Positions 21,801 to 33,547 of a stretch of DNA of 53,881 nucleotides are shown in pieces. The DNA comes from Perkinsus olseni (taxonomy: Eukaryota > Perkinsozoa > Perkinsida > Perkinsidae), in the NCBI GenBank assembly GCA_013115135.1, contig JABANP010000370.1:1-53881 (forward strand). The letters run 5' to 3'. The stretch's first letter is position 1. Each line of letters begins with the position of its first letter. A model generated the notes under the pieces. That model was given only the letters and a program-made list of their open reading frames with translations. It did not search any database and was not told the origin of the DNA. The translations under genes were made by a program, and so were the position numbers.

Positions 21801-23409
21801 AGGACAGATAACACAGGCCCTCTTCATTCCTATAGTGGTATCTTCACTGGCCCCCTTGCAATGCTTCTCCCACCCTAGCAGGGTCAGTCAGGGGACTTTT
21901 GCAAACGCTCTGTTCAACAACGCACCCGAAGAATTCCCACGATATACAGTTCAATACGGTTCTTCGGACGCCGAAGATGATTCCTTCTTAATATGGATCT
22001 GTTGATTGCAATAATCTGCTAGCCTGCTCAGGATGCTCGGTCGGTACTGCAATACCCGGAGCAGTTGTGCGAGGGCAGCGATTACTGGGCTATGGTTGGG
22101 GTTGGCATCGCTTGTGAGAAGCGTGTTCATGTTCATGTTTGAATCGAATCACCTGCGTCCTTCCGCGTTCCTCCACGTTTTAGCATTGGGTAACCATCGG
22201 TCGAATTCAACTCGCTGTCGTCTAGCAGTACACCCCAATGGGGCTCTTACTCTCGATCCTGGCCTGATAGTGGCAGGCCTGCGAAGTATCTGATCGTATG
22301 CTCTCCGCGCCTCGTAGTTCCCTTGCAGTGCTGCAGCAGCAGTGCTGTCATTTTACCCCGTTCTTTTCGTGAATCTTCCAGTGTCTCCCGCTACTGCTCA
22401 GGTTTCGTCGTGTTTGTTGTTGGCTTCGTATGCTTGGTGTTCTGGGCTACTCTATGGGTTGGGGGAATCTGTGAGACCGACCCCTCGTGCGTACCCCCTC
22501 ACCGTACTGCAAGAAGCTTGGTTGCCGCAGGTACATGAAGAGGTTCCGATTCCTGTTCTATCGGTTCCGACAAGATCGTTACTATTGGCCGACTATCATC
22601 GTCACCAGGAACCTAGCTCTGTCCCTTGTGCCGTTCATCAAAGTTGACGACATGTAGGCTGGCAGGGGGCTTCCCTTTAGGCTTCCAGACCCACCGCTCT
22701 GAGCGCGGCGCGCTGCTCCAACTGAATGGGCAGAGCATCGATTCATTGCGGCATCGACGTTGCCACTCACACTGTCCATGGGCAGGACAGCGGTCGATGG
22801 ATTTGTGTTCCCCTCAGACATCTGAAGATCCTCTTATTCGATATGGTCATCTCTGCCGCGTTGGTGATGCAGTTCAAGTTCTGGCCTTGGAGGAGTCATC
22901 TTCTCAATTGGTCTGAAGTCATATCCCAGGCACTCATGCTCCTAACCACGATCATCTCTGCGGTGAGCTCGGGTATCATTACGAGAACGCTGCGACTGAG
23001 CCAATCCAGAACGTACAGCTCAGAGCTACGAGCGCGTCGGGATATTTCAAAGGGAAACCTGTCGGGCCCCGTCAGAGCTAGACGGTCCTTCGTAGCACGG
23101 GGTCCAAAATGGAGGGTTCTTCGTACATCGGAAACTCAAGATTCGTCAATGGATGGGGTATCGCGGTGGATGCCATTGAAGTGGTGGTCAGGTATTCATT
23201 CCGAGGCAAGGAGAGCTGCCAAGCGGCAAGTCGGCAGTAAATGCGCTTTTGGTGTTCCTCGTCATTACTGGAGCGATGTGAGTACCGATGGGGAACACTT
23301 AGCCGAGGAGTGGACTTCCTGGCAAGAGATTGTGTGGTAGACGCATCGTGCTGATAGGAACGGTCCCATGGCTGCTGCAGAGGGGACTGTCCAGTGGACG
23401 GTCCACTGA
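18899..23409 (+). CDS. Cysteine-rich GCC2/GCC3 (ephrin-receptor-like) multi-membrane protein
   Basis: A secreted N-terminus (MLRIGWVILLGGPTSYA leader) is followed by repeats of the C-x-x-C-P-x-G type found in GCC2/GCC3 or ephrin-receptor-like domains: CPPGTEVQNDRCIKCPVG, CQLCQPGYFQ, CPVGTFSNEVGSDGCTQC, KFCPGRAST, CEPCPSGMDC, CPGGPAGEC. Exons 18899-19007, 19147-19251, 19369-19470, 19609-19680 and 19770-19820 join exactly, every intron in phase 1. Downstream exons switch to membrane helices (RLTLVAMLALMAIFCYA at about 20,730-20,786) and conserved loops: LRLALFDFGEALTLDCW (21,300), YLSLANSIGQITQALFIP (21,780), FRFLFYRFRQDRYYWPT (22,530-22,590), QFKFWPWRSHLLNWSEVIS (22,870-22,930), NALLVFLVITGA (about 23,240-23,277). 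Large proteins of this plan (extracellular Cys repeats, then about seven or more helices) are common in ciliates and other alveolates; their role is unknown, perhaps surface sensing. Exons between 19,821 and 23,409, and the stop, are approximate. Confidence 0.75.
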
Positions 23410-24011
23410 GACCTACCTCCAATTACAGCGATGCCGAAGGCATCGCAAATTGGCGATTCTTCATCTTGTGAGAGTCTGAGACAATACATTAGTCCTGACC
23501 CGGCACCACCAACGAACCCCACCGGCAAAAACTTCGCTCATCGCGAATCAGATCGGGAGTTTGTTTGCTCTGAACGAAATGATCCTGAAATCATGCGACT
23601 CGCATGATGCGAGAGCTGAGTACAGAAAGAGGACTTGAACAACACGAGTCTGGAAGTTCGACGGCACAGCTCGAGGCGCGGTAGGGTGAAGTTACGATTC
23701 TCGACCCTGAGCACCCGGATGGTCTTCTCCGCCACACGTGCAAGATTCTGCCATATCGCCTTTGCCTCCATCCAGACAAGTGGCCGACACCACTGGGGCC
23801 TGGCGTGACACCAAACGCTAACCGACATTCCCGTTCGTGGAAGTACAACATTCTTTTTCGCGGCGAGCGGGAAATGCTGGCCTTCGCCGTCTCTAGCTCG
23901 ACTCACGTGTTTCCAGATTGGGGGTGTGTATGAATTGTTTGCAGCGCTCGCTTCGAGAATTGGTCACGCGGAATTCTTGTTTGAATCAAGTTGGGTTAAC
24001 CTTGATTACCC
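23410..24011. other. Intergenic, no supported gene
   Basis: A 122-codon minus frame (23,538-23,906) overlaps a second minus frame; neither has a domain. The region separates the membrane gene from protease copy 2 and shows no similarity by eye to the upstream region of protease copy 1. Confidence 0.35.
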
Positions 24012-25231
24012 ATGACACTAGGACTTCGGCGGATACAGTGTTTCATCCTGAGTGTGGTTTGTGGTAGCATTGTTAACGCGCAACTTGTAAGACTTCCGGT
24101 ACTCTTGACGGAAGAGTCCTGGAAGGACCAGTATGACTACTCACTAATTGTGCCAATCAAAGCCGACGGCCAAGACCTCAACCTTCTTGTGGATACGGGA
24201 ACGAGCGAGCTCTTCTTTCTGTCGAAAGAATGGCTCGAGGAGAGCGAGGGGCTCGGAGCGTGTGAAGCATCCGTTTACGGCTGTTACGAGTGCACCACAG
24301 ACCTCTGTGATGCAGAAGTGAGCGAAATCGGGTTCTGTGATGGCGACTGCGTATCAATCGTGCCCCTCACCGGCAACCTCACGATAGGTGGGCAGGAAGT
24401 TCCAGAGGTTAAGTTCGGGCTAGTACAGGAATATTCGGGTTCAATGGCCCCCCACGCATCCCTGGGGTTGGCGCCTCAGCCGGAGGAGGACGAGGATGAT
24501 TACGTCCCGCTGTTGGACCAGCTCGTGATGAAACGCGTCATAATGACGCCGTCATTAAATCGACGGACTTCTCCATCGTCTTCAACCCTGGGAATCTGAG
24601 TGAAGGGGAGCTGATCCTCGGAGGCCTCGACCCCAGCCGATACCGCGGCTCGATGTCCTTCGTACCCCTCAAGGATGGGTATAATACTTGGACAGTCGGG
24701 CTGAAGAGCATCCACGTTGTGGGCAACGCCATTCCCGTGCCGTTAAATCGGAATATGCCGATAAGCATCGACGGCGGAACCACGGGCCTCTACCTACCAA
24801 GAAAGGTCTTTGATTCTCTGGTGACGACCATTAATTCATTCCTCAAACCGACGGGAAGACGTGTCGATCTGAAGGGTTCCTCAAGAGACATCCCGGCCTT
24901 GCGTGACTGTGGAGACCGCGAGTATCTTCCTTCGCTTCACCTCGCTCTCACTTCATCAGATGGCAGTGATCTCACCGTAAGCGTTCCGCAGGAGCTCTAC
25001 GTGGAACTTTACAACACACTAGCAGGACCACTGTGTGTCCTGGCCTTCAGAGTGCGTATGGACGATGTGCAGGAAATTGCTATCGGGCTGACTCTCCTTC
25101 GCGAGTACAACGTCTACTTCCAATATGACCAACGTCGGGTTGGTTTTGCTGAGATGATGGCGGAGGCCTCCAAGCCGAAGGAGAAGGCAGAGCTTCTGTC
25201 GAAGGGACGTACCGCGTTGCGTCCTAACTGA
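24012..25231 (+). pseudogene. Aspartic protease (A1), copy 2, broken by a 14-base insertion
   Basis: Matches copies 1 and 3 over its whole length, with its own signal-like leader (CFILSVVCGSIVNAQ), first active site LLVDTGTSELFF and the same cysteine-rich insert. After QLVMKRVI the frame breaks: relative to the other copies there are 14 extra bases at 24536-24549, bounded by the direct repeat CGTCAT (24536-24541 and 24550-24555), and the original frame stops at about 24,599. The second half continues in another frame to a stop at 25229-25231. No GT-AG intron can remove the extra bases. The second active-site motif reads SIDGGTTGLYLP: Gly replaces the Ser/Thr that normally follows the catalytic Asp, so even the uninterrupted protein might be weak or inactive. 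Best read as a young pseudogene; an assembly fault is the alternative. Confidence 0.85.
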
Positions 25232-28101
25232 TCGCCTAAAGCTCGAGGTTCACAGTCTCTCCTTTGCGACAGATGCCCGTGTTATTCTGCAAACCGTGTC
25301 CGTTAACAGTTGTCATTTTCCTACACTAGCGTTCATGATTCTATTGTACATCTCATAAAGTGGTATTGAATGCGCAAGTCTTCGGGAGTGTGAATTCACA
25401 GTTAGTCAATATTGGAATTCACTCTCAACATTCCACTGTCCAACTCGGATGGATCTGAAGGAGCTGCCAAGGCGCCCCTCGGACAGACTCAGCTTCAGAC
25501 CATGAGCATCCGGACCATAGTCACAGTTAACCTTTAGGGAACACTAGGCAATGGTAGAGTGGAATCCTGAGATTTTACCTAAAATGACGCCGATAAAGTC
25601 ATTGACTAGCGTCAAGCTGAGCTGAGGTTCCATAGGCTCTTGCACGACTACAGTCACCGATGTTGGGATGTGCATTCGCAACGTGAGAACCCCGAACTTT
25701 GATAGTCTTGAAGTTGCATCCAAAGTAACTACTCGGCTCGGAACCATAGTGCTTGCTGCTAAGACATTTCATCAGTATTGACGGTTCTTGAGGGAGTAGA
25801 CTCATGAGGAAGCGGGAAAGGCGTCGCCGTGTTGTGTGGGCGTTGTTAGTTCCCAAGGACCACAAGTCAACACAAGGGTAAGAGAGTTGTCGTGGACTAC
25901 AGTATGGTTCAAGATCCTCCTAAGGAGTCAGAGAAAAAGATGCTTGGTAAAGATGTATCTAGTCTAATCTATGGTGGTTCACTAGCGTAGCTAGTTCAAA
26001 AGATACGCGCGCATGTACGTACACAAGGGACATGCACGCATAATCGTACACAATACGGGTAAAGAATGTCTCTCAGCAGTCGCCTAACTCTAGATCTGTA
26101 TCTGCTGGGCAGTACGGCCGCCATAGGGATCCTCCAAGGCCGCAATTCCAATGCCGCATCGACGGCTAGGAGTCATGAAGTACCGATCAGTCATCATATC
26201 ATCTCCGAATTCTCGTTAGTACTCGGCGGGGACCTCCGAGGTCAAGCGCTGCCCCGAGACACTTCAAGACAATCAACTTCACTCAGGGGCTCGACTGTCA
26301 GGTTATTCGTCGCGGTTACAGCATACTCCGCCCATATTGCACACAAAGGGGGCAGCCTGCAGACGGAGGTTGAACCTTGTGAACGGTTCAGAGAGGAAGT
26401 ACGATCAAAATGGGACGACCTCGTAAGCCTTCCCCGTTTCTCGGTGTCCTGTACTCCTCGACGCGACATAACGGGTTAGGTTGAATCGTTCGAAGATTCT
26501 CCTGATGGGCACACGTGCGTGGACATCACAGCCATCATGAATAAATACGACTTGGAGAGGTTCACAGTGGTGCGAAACAAGGGGGCTCCAACTATTTCTC
26601 GTCCAACTAGGGGACAGGAGGATTATGTGCCTCCACAATCACTGTGCCAATTATCAGTCAAACGAAGAGATCGTAGAACGTTCAGCAACCGAAGCGGTTT
26701 GTCCCGGAGGTTCGTCGATTCTGACCTTCCTTAGTTGTTGGAGACAATCGCAGCTGCGTTGTACATACCGCCGGAGACGGTCCAGGCTGCACCTAGCACA
26801 ATCATAACAAGAGCAGCCCTGCTCGAATGTCTACCAGAACTTCCTGAGTTCAGTGAGCGACAGGAGGAGGAGGATGAGCAGCCCGTCCCCCTACGCCGGT
26901 GAGCTTCACACCCTATAGTGCCTGGTACGTTCTCCACCGGGTTCCATTCAAACCGTCCGAATCGAGGTTAGGGTCGACCTAAACCCGAACCCGAATTTCC
27001 GATTGTCTCTCTCTCACGACCTCGTCCGTAACACCGAGCCGTTAATTGAAGTGTGGATTTGTTCAGGCCCTCCGTGAGCAAGACCATGCCTGCTCGGTCC
27101 CGGAGGAAGCATGGTACAGTAGGCGTTGGCCCCAGCACCGATACCTGTGAAGGCTCCAGAAGATCGCAGAGGAAACATACAATCATACGTCGTGAGTATC
27201 TCCTCGATACCTGAGGTCTTGGAACTCACGCGTTCGGGACCTGGAACTCAGGGGAAGGTTTAGGGGCTACTTCTCGGCTCATACTTGCCAATCTCACTGT
27301 GGCACACCGGCTATTCTGTCCCGGAGTTGCCTTCCTTTCACTTAATCATGATGATGTGGTATAGAGCGGCATTGTCATTGCAGTGGCAGCGGCCTGTTTG
27401 CTGATGCCGTGACTCGTTAGCCTCTGCAAGAAGGCACACTGTTGCTGGAGCAAGGCCCTCTATGGTGCAGCACTCGCCGATGGTGTATCCTGCTCGCTCG
27501 CGGAAGAGACGGATCAGTTTCGTCAGGCAAGTCTGCTCACCGGATTCACAACTCGTACTTGCTCGGGTGAACTGTCAGACCAGAGACGAGCGAAGCGCAG
27601 CGAGAGAAGCGGGCTAGTGTCGATTTCCGTGCAATGTTTGAGGAGTTCGCCAGGAACAACGATAGGTGCCGACTCAACGCGGCAGGCGTGTCGTCACAAT
27701 GCCGAGGGCCATGGCAGACACTCCTTGGCAAATTCCTAGCACTAAGGACCCTCTGCTGAGCCCAACTTGTCGATTTTCAGTCATCTGGATCCGCCAGTGG
27801 TGGGAGCTGAGTGAAGAAGTGTGGCCCGAGCGCCAGATTGCATGCGTCGCCGATTTGTCGTTGCAGTACCAATTGTGATTTGCGTGTTGCAGTTGGTGTT
27901 AACTATTCCAGGCCGAAGCTCCGTGCCAAGTGAATTACTCGATACTTAGTGTCACAGCACCGTGCTTGGATCACCAATTAATCATGACTAAGTAATCTAC
28001 TTGTGGCTCGCTGTGGAGGCTTTGGTGGCAACTTCACGTAGCTCCATCATGTTCATCATGCCATAGCCCGATGCACACCCAACGAGAATTCCCGCAAGTC
28101 G
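25232..28101. other. Long stretch without a convincing gene
   Basis: Nearly 2.9 kb in which the longest frame (26,066-26,479 plus, 137 codons) has no domain and ordinary composition for a chance frame. A minus frame at 26,731-26,937 ends with a hydrophobic segment (AALVMIVLGAAWTVSGGMY), and a plus block at about 26,490-26,600 (CVDITAIMNKYDLERFTVV) looks coding-like; neither could be built into a gene. Likely intergenic space next to the transposon, possibly with decayed gene pieces. Confidence 0.4.
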
Positions 28102-28105
28102 AGCT

Positions 28106-28340
28106 TGTGAGAAGTTCCCGTTCGTCCTGACGCAATCCTTCAGTAGATGGAGACATAATGATGGCAAATAATAATTAAAACCAGTCTGAGTGAGTAGACT
28201 GATACGGCATCATACGGCACTACTGAGTTGGGCAATAGAATGGAGAGGAGTATCTTTGAGAAGTGAAACGACTATGAAACTGCGCTCTTGAGAGCGGAGC
28301 GAAGCGATGCAGGATATGCGATAATGGTCATTCATCCACA
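28106..28340 (-). repeat. 3' LTR (235 bases)
   Basis: Starts TGTGAGAAG and ends CATCCACA on the plus strand. Identical by eye to the other LTR except that it lacks 12 bases (ATATACGGATGC) present there. It is preceded by AGCT, the target duplication. Confidence 0.95.
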
Positions 28341-31300
28341 ACTCTTCCTCTCCCAAAATAACGACGTACATTACGAGTGTCTTGCAGACTGCCGTCGCTG
28401 AGTAGAACCGTGTAGTGACCGGGGGTGCCGATAACATCATAGGGGCCTTTCCAATTGGGCTTTAAACCAGTAGCTGCTGGAGTCCATCGCAACACGGAGT
28501 CAATTTTGAACTTCTTCTGACGACGAGCCAGGTTACAGCTTGGTACCGGAGTGGTTGAGCTCGAAGACGGATCGGTGTCACCGAAGAGAGTGGTCAGTCT
28601 CTTATTGCGAATGTCGGCGATCGCTCGTACGGCATCGTTCATGGATGAAGCAGTTGTCGTTGGACTGGGCGGAGAGAATCGCCATAGAACGGTGCGGTTG
28701 TCGCCGAACATCAGCATCGAAGGAGTGATGCCAGAGCCTAGGTCCCTGCTGTTGCACCTGGAAACAGCTTTGCTCACATAGGCAGGCCAGCGATGCTCGA
28801 CGGAGTCGATCAGAACCTTGATGCTAGCTTTCAGAGATTTGTGCTGTCTCTCGAGAAGGGCGTTCCGCCACGGTGCCAATACTGGTATATGCCAACAGCG
28901 GATGTTGTGTGACGCACACCAAGCAACACTCGCAGCTGAGAAGTAGAAAAGGTGGAAGAGCGAAACTGGGATCCATTATCTGCAGCAACTTCCTTCACCC
29001 GACCGAATATATCGATGACGTTCCGCTCCAAGGCGTTAACCACGGCCTCCGATGTAGCATAGGGCAGCGGAATAGCTCCAAGGAAGTGGCTGGTGGCGTC
29101 CATCCACGTCAGCATGTACCGGAATCTTGAGGCTCCGAGGTGGCCAACTGGTAGGGGTCCAACTATGTCGACATATATCAACTCCATCACTTCCCTCCTC
29201 CTTTTGAGAGAGCCAGCAGGTGGACGATGGAGTCGTACTGCCCTGATGAAGAAGCACCGGCACCGGCTGAGTACCTTGGAGACTGCAACTGCTAGGCCGA
29301 TGACGTAGAACACAGAGGATATGAGAGACATACACTGGGCGGTCCCACAATGGGCGTACGCCTCGTGAATTCTCCGGACAATGTCCTGGCCGTAGCACTT
29401 GGGTACCATGTAGCGACCATTGACATGGAGCAAACCGGCGTCATTGAGCTGGTACTTGGTAGGGTTGGCCTGCCGTAGGTGTTGAAGATGGGGACATTCA
29501 GCCTGAGCCGTAGCTAACCACTGCAGTGAGTCGAAGTCATCATCATGGTCCTCGAAGGGCTTCGATGACGAGATTTTTCGCCAATGGCGGAAGAGGGCAT
29601 GGAGGTCCTGACCAGGCAGGTGGCTGGCGTCGAGCTGAATGTTCGCAGGAGGACTCCCTGGTGGTGATGCTACGGCAGTAGCCTGGGAGGTGGCGACCTG
29701 AGCGACACAGGAGGGTATTGGGTCACAGGCAATGCTGCGGGCAATGGCATCGGCGATGGCTGGAAGGGCATCCCGAGGCGCCCAAGCGTAGGAGTGGATG
29801 TGACGCTGACAGACCTGCCACCTGGTGAGGTACTTGCCGGTGCTGAACTCGCTCTCAAGTTCGTTCCAAACGCGCTGAGCGTTGATGTTGTCGACCAGAG
29901 CTATGCACTTACCATGCAATAAGGCTTGGCAGTCGTGCACAACGCAGAGAAGCGCAGCCCTTTCACGCCATGTGGAGGATCTAGAAGACTCAGTGCGGGA
30001 CCAGCGGGCTCCGCAGGTTTTCAGAGGGAGGACGGCGAGCTGGTCCGGGTCTTCTCCGAGATGTTGGCCGAGATCTGGAACGTGCTTCAGGACGGCTTTA
30101 GTGGCATCTGCGAAGTCCTTGGCTTGGGGCCCGACCTTGATGATCCTCAGTAGGATTCCGCCGTAGGACTCGGCATTGGCATCAGTGATGACGACAGTTG
30201 CAATACCATCATTGCCGAGGGCACAGGGGATTATACCACTGAGGTAGAAGTCGCAGAGAACTCGGAAGGCAGTAGACACCACGGTGACTGTTTCGTCGAT
30301 GTCAGCAGCAGTCGACTCGTCGTCCTGATAGATTTTGGTGACTGTGTAGAGCTGGTTCAGGGCGTGCTGAGCCTGAGGCGAGAGATGACCAATCAAGTAG
30401 TTGAAGACACCACACCAGGACCGGAGCCACTGCAACCGACAATCGCGCAACTGATCACCGGTAGGTTGAGGCCGTCGTTTGCCACGCTTGGACTTTGCTG
30501 GCACACAGTCGATGAAGTCTTGGAGGGCGTGAGCATAGGTAGCCTCAGTGAACTCCCTGCGGCTAGGGGTGGGCTTATAGGTCTTGCCGGTGAGTTGAAG
30601 GCCACAGAAACTAGCGGTCTTGGCTGGTGGTCGGCTTTTAGCGCGGTTGACAGTGAACCCACCTCGACGCTCCAAGATGTCGGCAGCGATTTTGAAGGCC
30701 TTTTTACCGGTGTCGATGTCGGGACTGGCAATGAGGATGTCGTCTTGGACATGAACGACAGAGGCCTTCAGACCGGCTTGTGCAAGGGCTGGAGTAATCT
30801 CCTCGTCGATGATAGTAGTCATGGCCAACTGGAAGAGTAAGGGTGCCCACCTCCAGCCTTGGGCCAGAGTCCTCAGCATCCAGACATGTTGCTGGCCATC
30901 AGGAGAAGTGCTGACAGTACCGAATAAGCGAGAAAGCTGTGGTGAGACACGAAGAGTGCCGTAGGCGTCCTCGAGGTCAACTTTACTCCAGTAGCCTATG
31001 TGGTCACCAGGGATGTCACGAAGAAGAACAGTGGCGCCGCGCTGGTACTGCTTGAACACGTGCTCTTCGTTGCCCTTGGGGTCGCTGTCACGACCGCTGA
31101 TCTCAGTGGGCATGAAGAGGAAGTTGTTATCGCCATCCACCAACAGCTTGAGGTTGTTCAATGGGCGATGGTGTAAGAAGGCAATGGGCGGCAATCGATG
31201 GTAAGACGATACCTTCTCTTGAGCTCGGCTTCAGTGACAGGGTAGGTCCGCACGCTCGACGCACCATCGGCCCTGTCGCACTTGTCTATGAGAACTGGCT

Positions 31301-31450
31301 GACAGACCACCGTGACGTCCTTATCCTGAGCTCTCAACACCTTGCCCGCCTGGCACATCTGTAGCAGCTTGCCGTGGATGATGGCATCGTCAGTCGGAGG
31401 TCTGCGCCTTTTAGAGGCCCTATACGGGTAGATATTGGCGTTTTCTATAG
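28328..31450 (-). pseudogene. pol: Retrotransposon pol: RT, RNase H-like, integrase; frame broken
   Basis: Reverse transcriptase motifs: SKVDLEDAYGTLRVS (first catalytic Asp region) and VVHVQDDILIAS (catalytic DD pair; the position before is V-Q rather than the common Y/F-x). RNase H-like residues follow: VVITDANAESYGGIL, WRERAALL and CIALVDNINA. Integrase has MELIYVDIVGPLP and VAADNGSQF (two Asp of the DDE triad), then, in another frame, NALLERQHKSL with the Glu, and a C-terminal W-K-G-P-Y-D-V module. Two defects are visible: a 23-base insertion near the RT start (direct repeat CAATGGGCG at 31159-31167 and 31182-31190) and a one-base frame slip in integrase near 28,870-28,890. Pol lies in a different frame from gag, with the switch around 31,440, as is usual for such elements. 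No restored sequence is given here. Confidence 0.88.
28341..28354 (-). promoter_or_regulatory. Polypurine tract
   Basis: On the minus strand GGGAGAGGAAGAGT lies directly against the inner edge of the 3' LTR, the expected place and composition for the primer of plus-strand DNA synthesis. Confidence 0.75.
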
Positions 31451-33547
31451 CCGGTAAATGGGCGCAGAGGCGGCGTTGACCGTTAGAGGAGTGGCAGCGC
31501 TAGTGACAGCACGAGAGCAGCGGGAGTCGACGAGCACAGGTGAGGTCCCGAAGGTCTGACGGATGCCGTCAGTACCGGACGGACAGTCAGCAGAGGTGAC
31601 CGTTGTCTGAACGGAGACGTCTCGACAGCCAAGATGAGGGGGAATGGGGATCTGATCAGATCGAAGCTGTATCCCCAATGATGAGAACATGTTACGGCCA
31701 ATAATGACCCTAGGGTTGCAGTCTGGCACTAACAGAAATGTCAGTGTGATGACTGGCTGCTTGAGAGCAGTGGTACACCCGGCACAGCAGTTGACTTTCA
31801 GCACTTGGGCAGAGTCGACAGTGGTGTGATTGCCGGACGTGACCCGGGCTGGAGTAGGCAGGCTGTGTACATCATTGTTGGTGACCAAATGGTTGTCGTA
31901 GAGGAAGTTGAAGACACGGCGGTCCAGTAGAGAGACATTAGCGCCGGTGTCGATGAGGCCAGGTACTTCACAGTACTCTAGATGCGGATCCTTCCCAAAT
32001 CTGAGATTGATGGTGGGGTCCTCAGGAACATCGTGCAGCAGTGACGCCACAGAGCTCGAGCAGCCAACCTGCACCGAGCTGACATTGGCTGCAGCGGTCC
32101 TGACCACAGAGAGGCCGTTGGCAGGCTGAGGGACCGAAGTGTTGGCAGCGGACACCGAGCCGAAGGTCTTGAGGCAGATACCAGCGAGATGATGTCTGCG
32201 CTTACAGCGCGCGCAAACGAACTTCTTAGGGTTGCACCTATGGTGAGCCGTCTTGAGGCAGCCACAGCGACGACATCGTTCATCCAGGCGCACTATAGTG
32301 TTGGAGTCAGCGCGACAGTTAGCTGCGAGATGGCCAGTTTGACCGCACCTTAGGCAGGCATCCTTACTGAGACCGAGGTCGGTGGCAGATGACAGGCAGA
32401 TGGCTACGACGTCTGGGTCATCGGATTGCTTCCCTGGCTTGGAAGACTGTCCCTTCGGCCGATTAGAGTTACCCGTGACGGCGTTGGTGATGTTGGTGGC
32501 GAGGACATGAGGCATATCGTCGCAGACAGCAAGGAGTGAGTCCTTGTAGGTGTGGAAATCCATAGCCTTCAATGGGTCCACAAGGGTTGCTGAGAGCATT
32601 GCCCCTGCATCACGAATGCCACGGGTGAAGTGGCGTATGATAGTCGCATCCTTGAGGTTCTCCTCTGGAGAGGAACACTCCTTGATGTAGAGGAGGTTCT
32701 CGAACCTTGTTGCATAACTTAGCAACGACTCTCCTGGTTCTTGGTGTAGTTCGTCGAACTTGGTGTCTAGGGACCGGAGCGCAAGACTGGTTTTAAAGCG
32801 CTGATCCAAGAGGTCGATGATGGCCATGGCACCGTGCTCACACATAGCCTCGCGAGAGACCTTGCGCTTGATGGTGGCTTTAGTAGGACCCTTGATGCAC
32901 AACAGGATAGCCTCAGCCTGAATGCGATTGGGCACTCCGTCGTACTCTTCGAGCTTCTCGAGTATGGTTACCCGCCACTGCAGGTAGTTGTCACCACCGT
33001 CGAAGATGAGCTCTTGAGCAGGAGGGTCCCCAACCAAGGCCTTAGTTTTCTTCTTCATCAACTCGTAGGGTATGTTGGCAGTGGTGTCATGATTAGACAG
33101 TGATGGTGTTGGAGTTGATTTCGGCAAGGCAGAGTCCCGCATACCATCCTGAACCCTTTGGCCAGGCGAACTAGACGTCGAGGATGGTTGAATAGGCTGG
33201 GTGGTGAGGTTGGTGGAGTGAATCCTTGCCAGCTTCCTGACGTTTGCCACACAGACGGCCAGCCGTTCCTTCAGAACTTTACGTCCCACGAAGACACGAC
33301 CGTCGACCTTGTTGGCTGCCGTGTTGATGATGCACCAGTCGATGAGCGGTGTGAACCAGTGTGTGGTCGGCTCATCTTCAATGGGGTAAGGGTAGATCAT
33401 CTCGTCGATGAGCCATTCAAAAGCGGGCCTCCAGAGGGCACAGAGTACTTCACCATTCCCCGCCTCGATGGTATCTTCGTTGAAGACATCGTTGGTGGAG
33501 AGGATGGGGAGGATGAGGTCAGCCAGATTGGAGGTTTGCTTAACGTC

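Noticed and set aside
26066..26479. 137-codon plus frame as a gene
   Set aside because: No recognisable domain, no splice partners and coding-like signals equal on the other strand.
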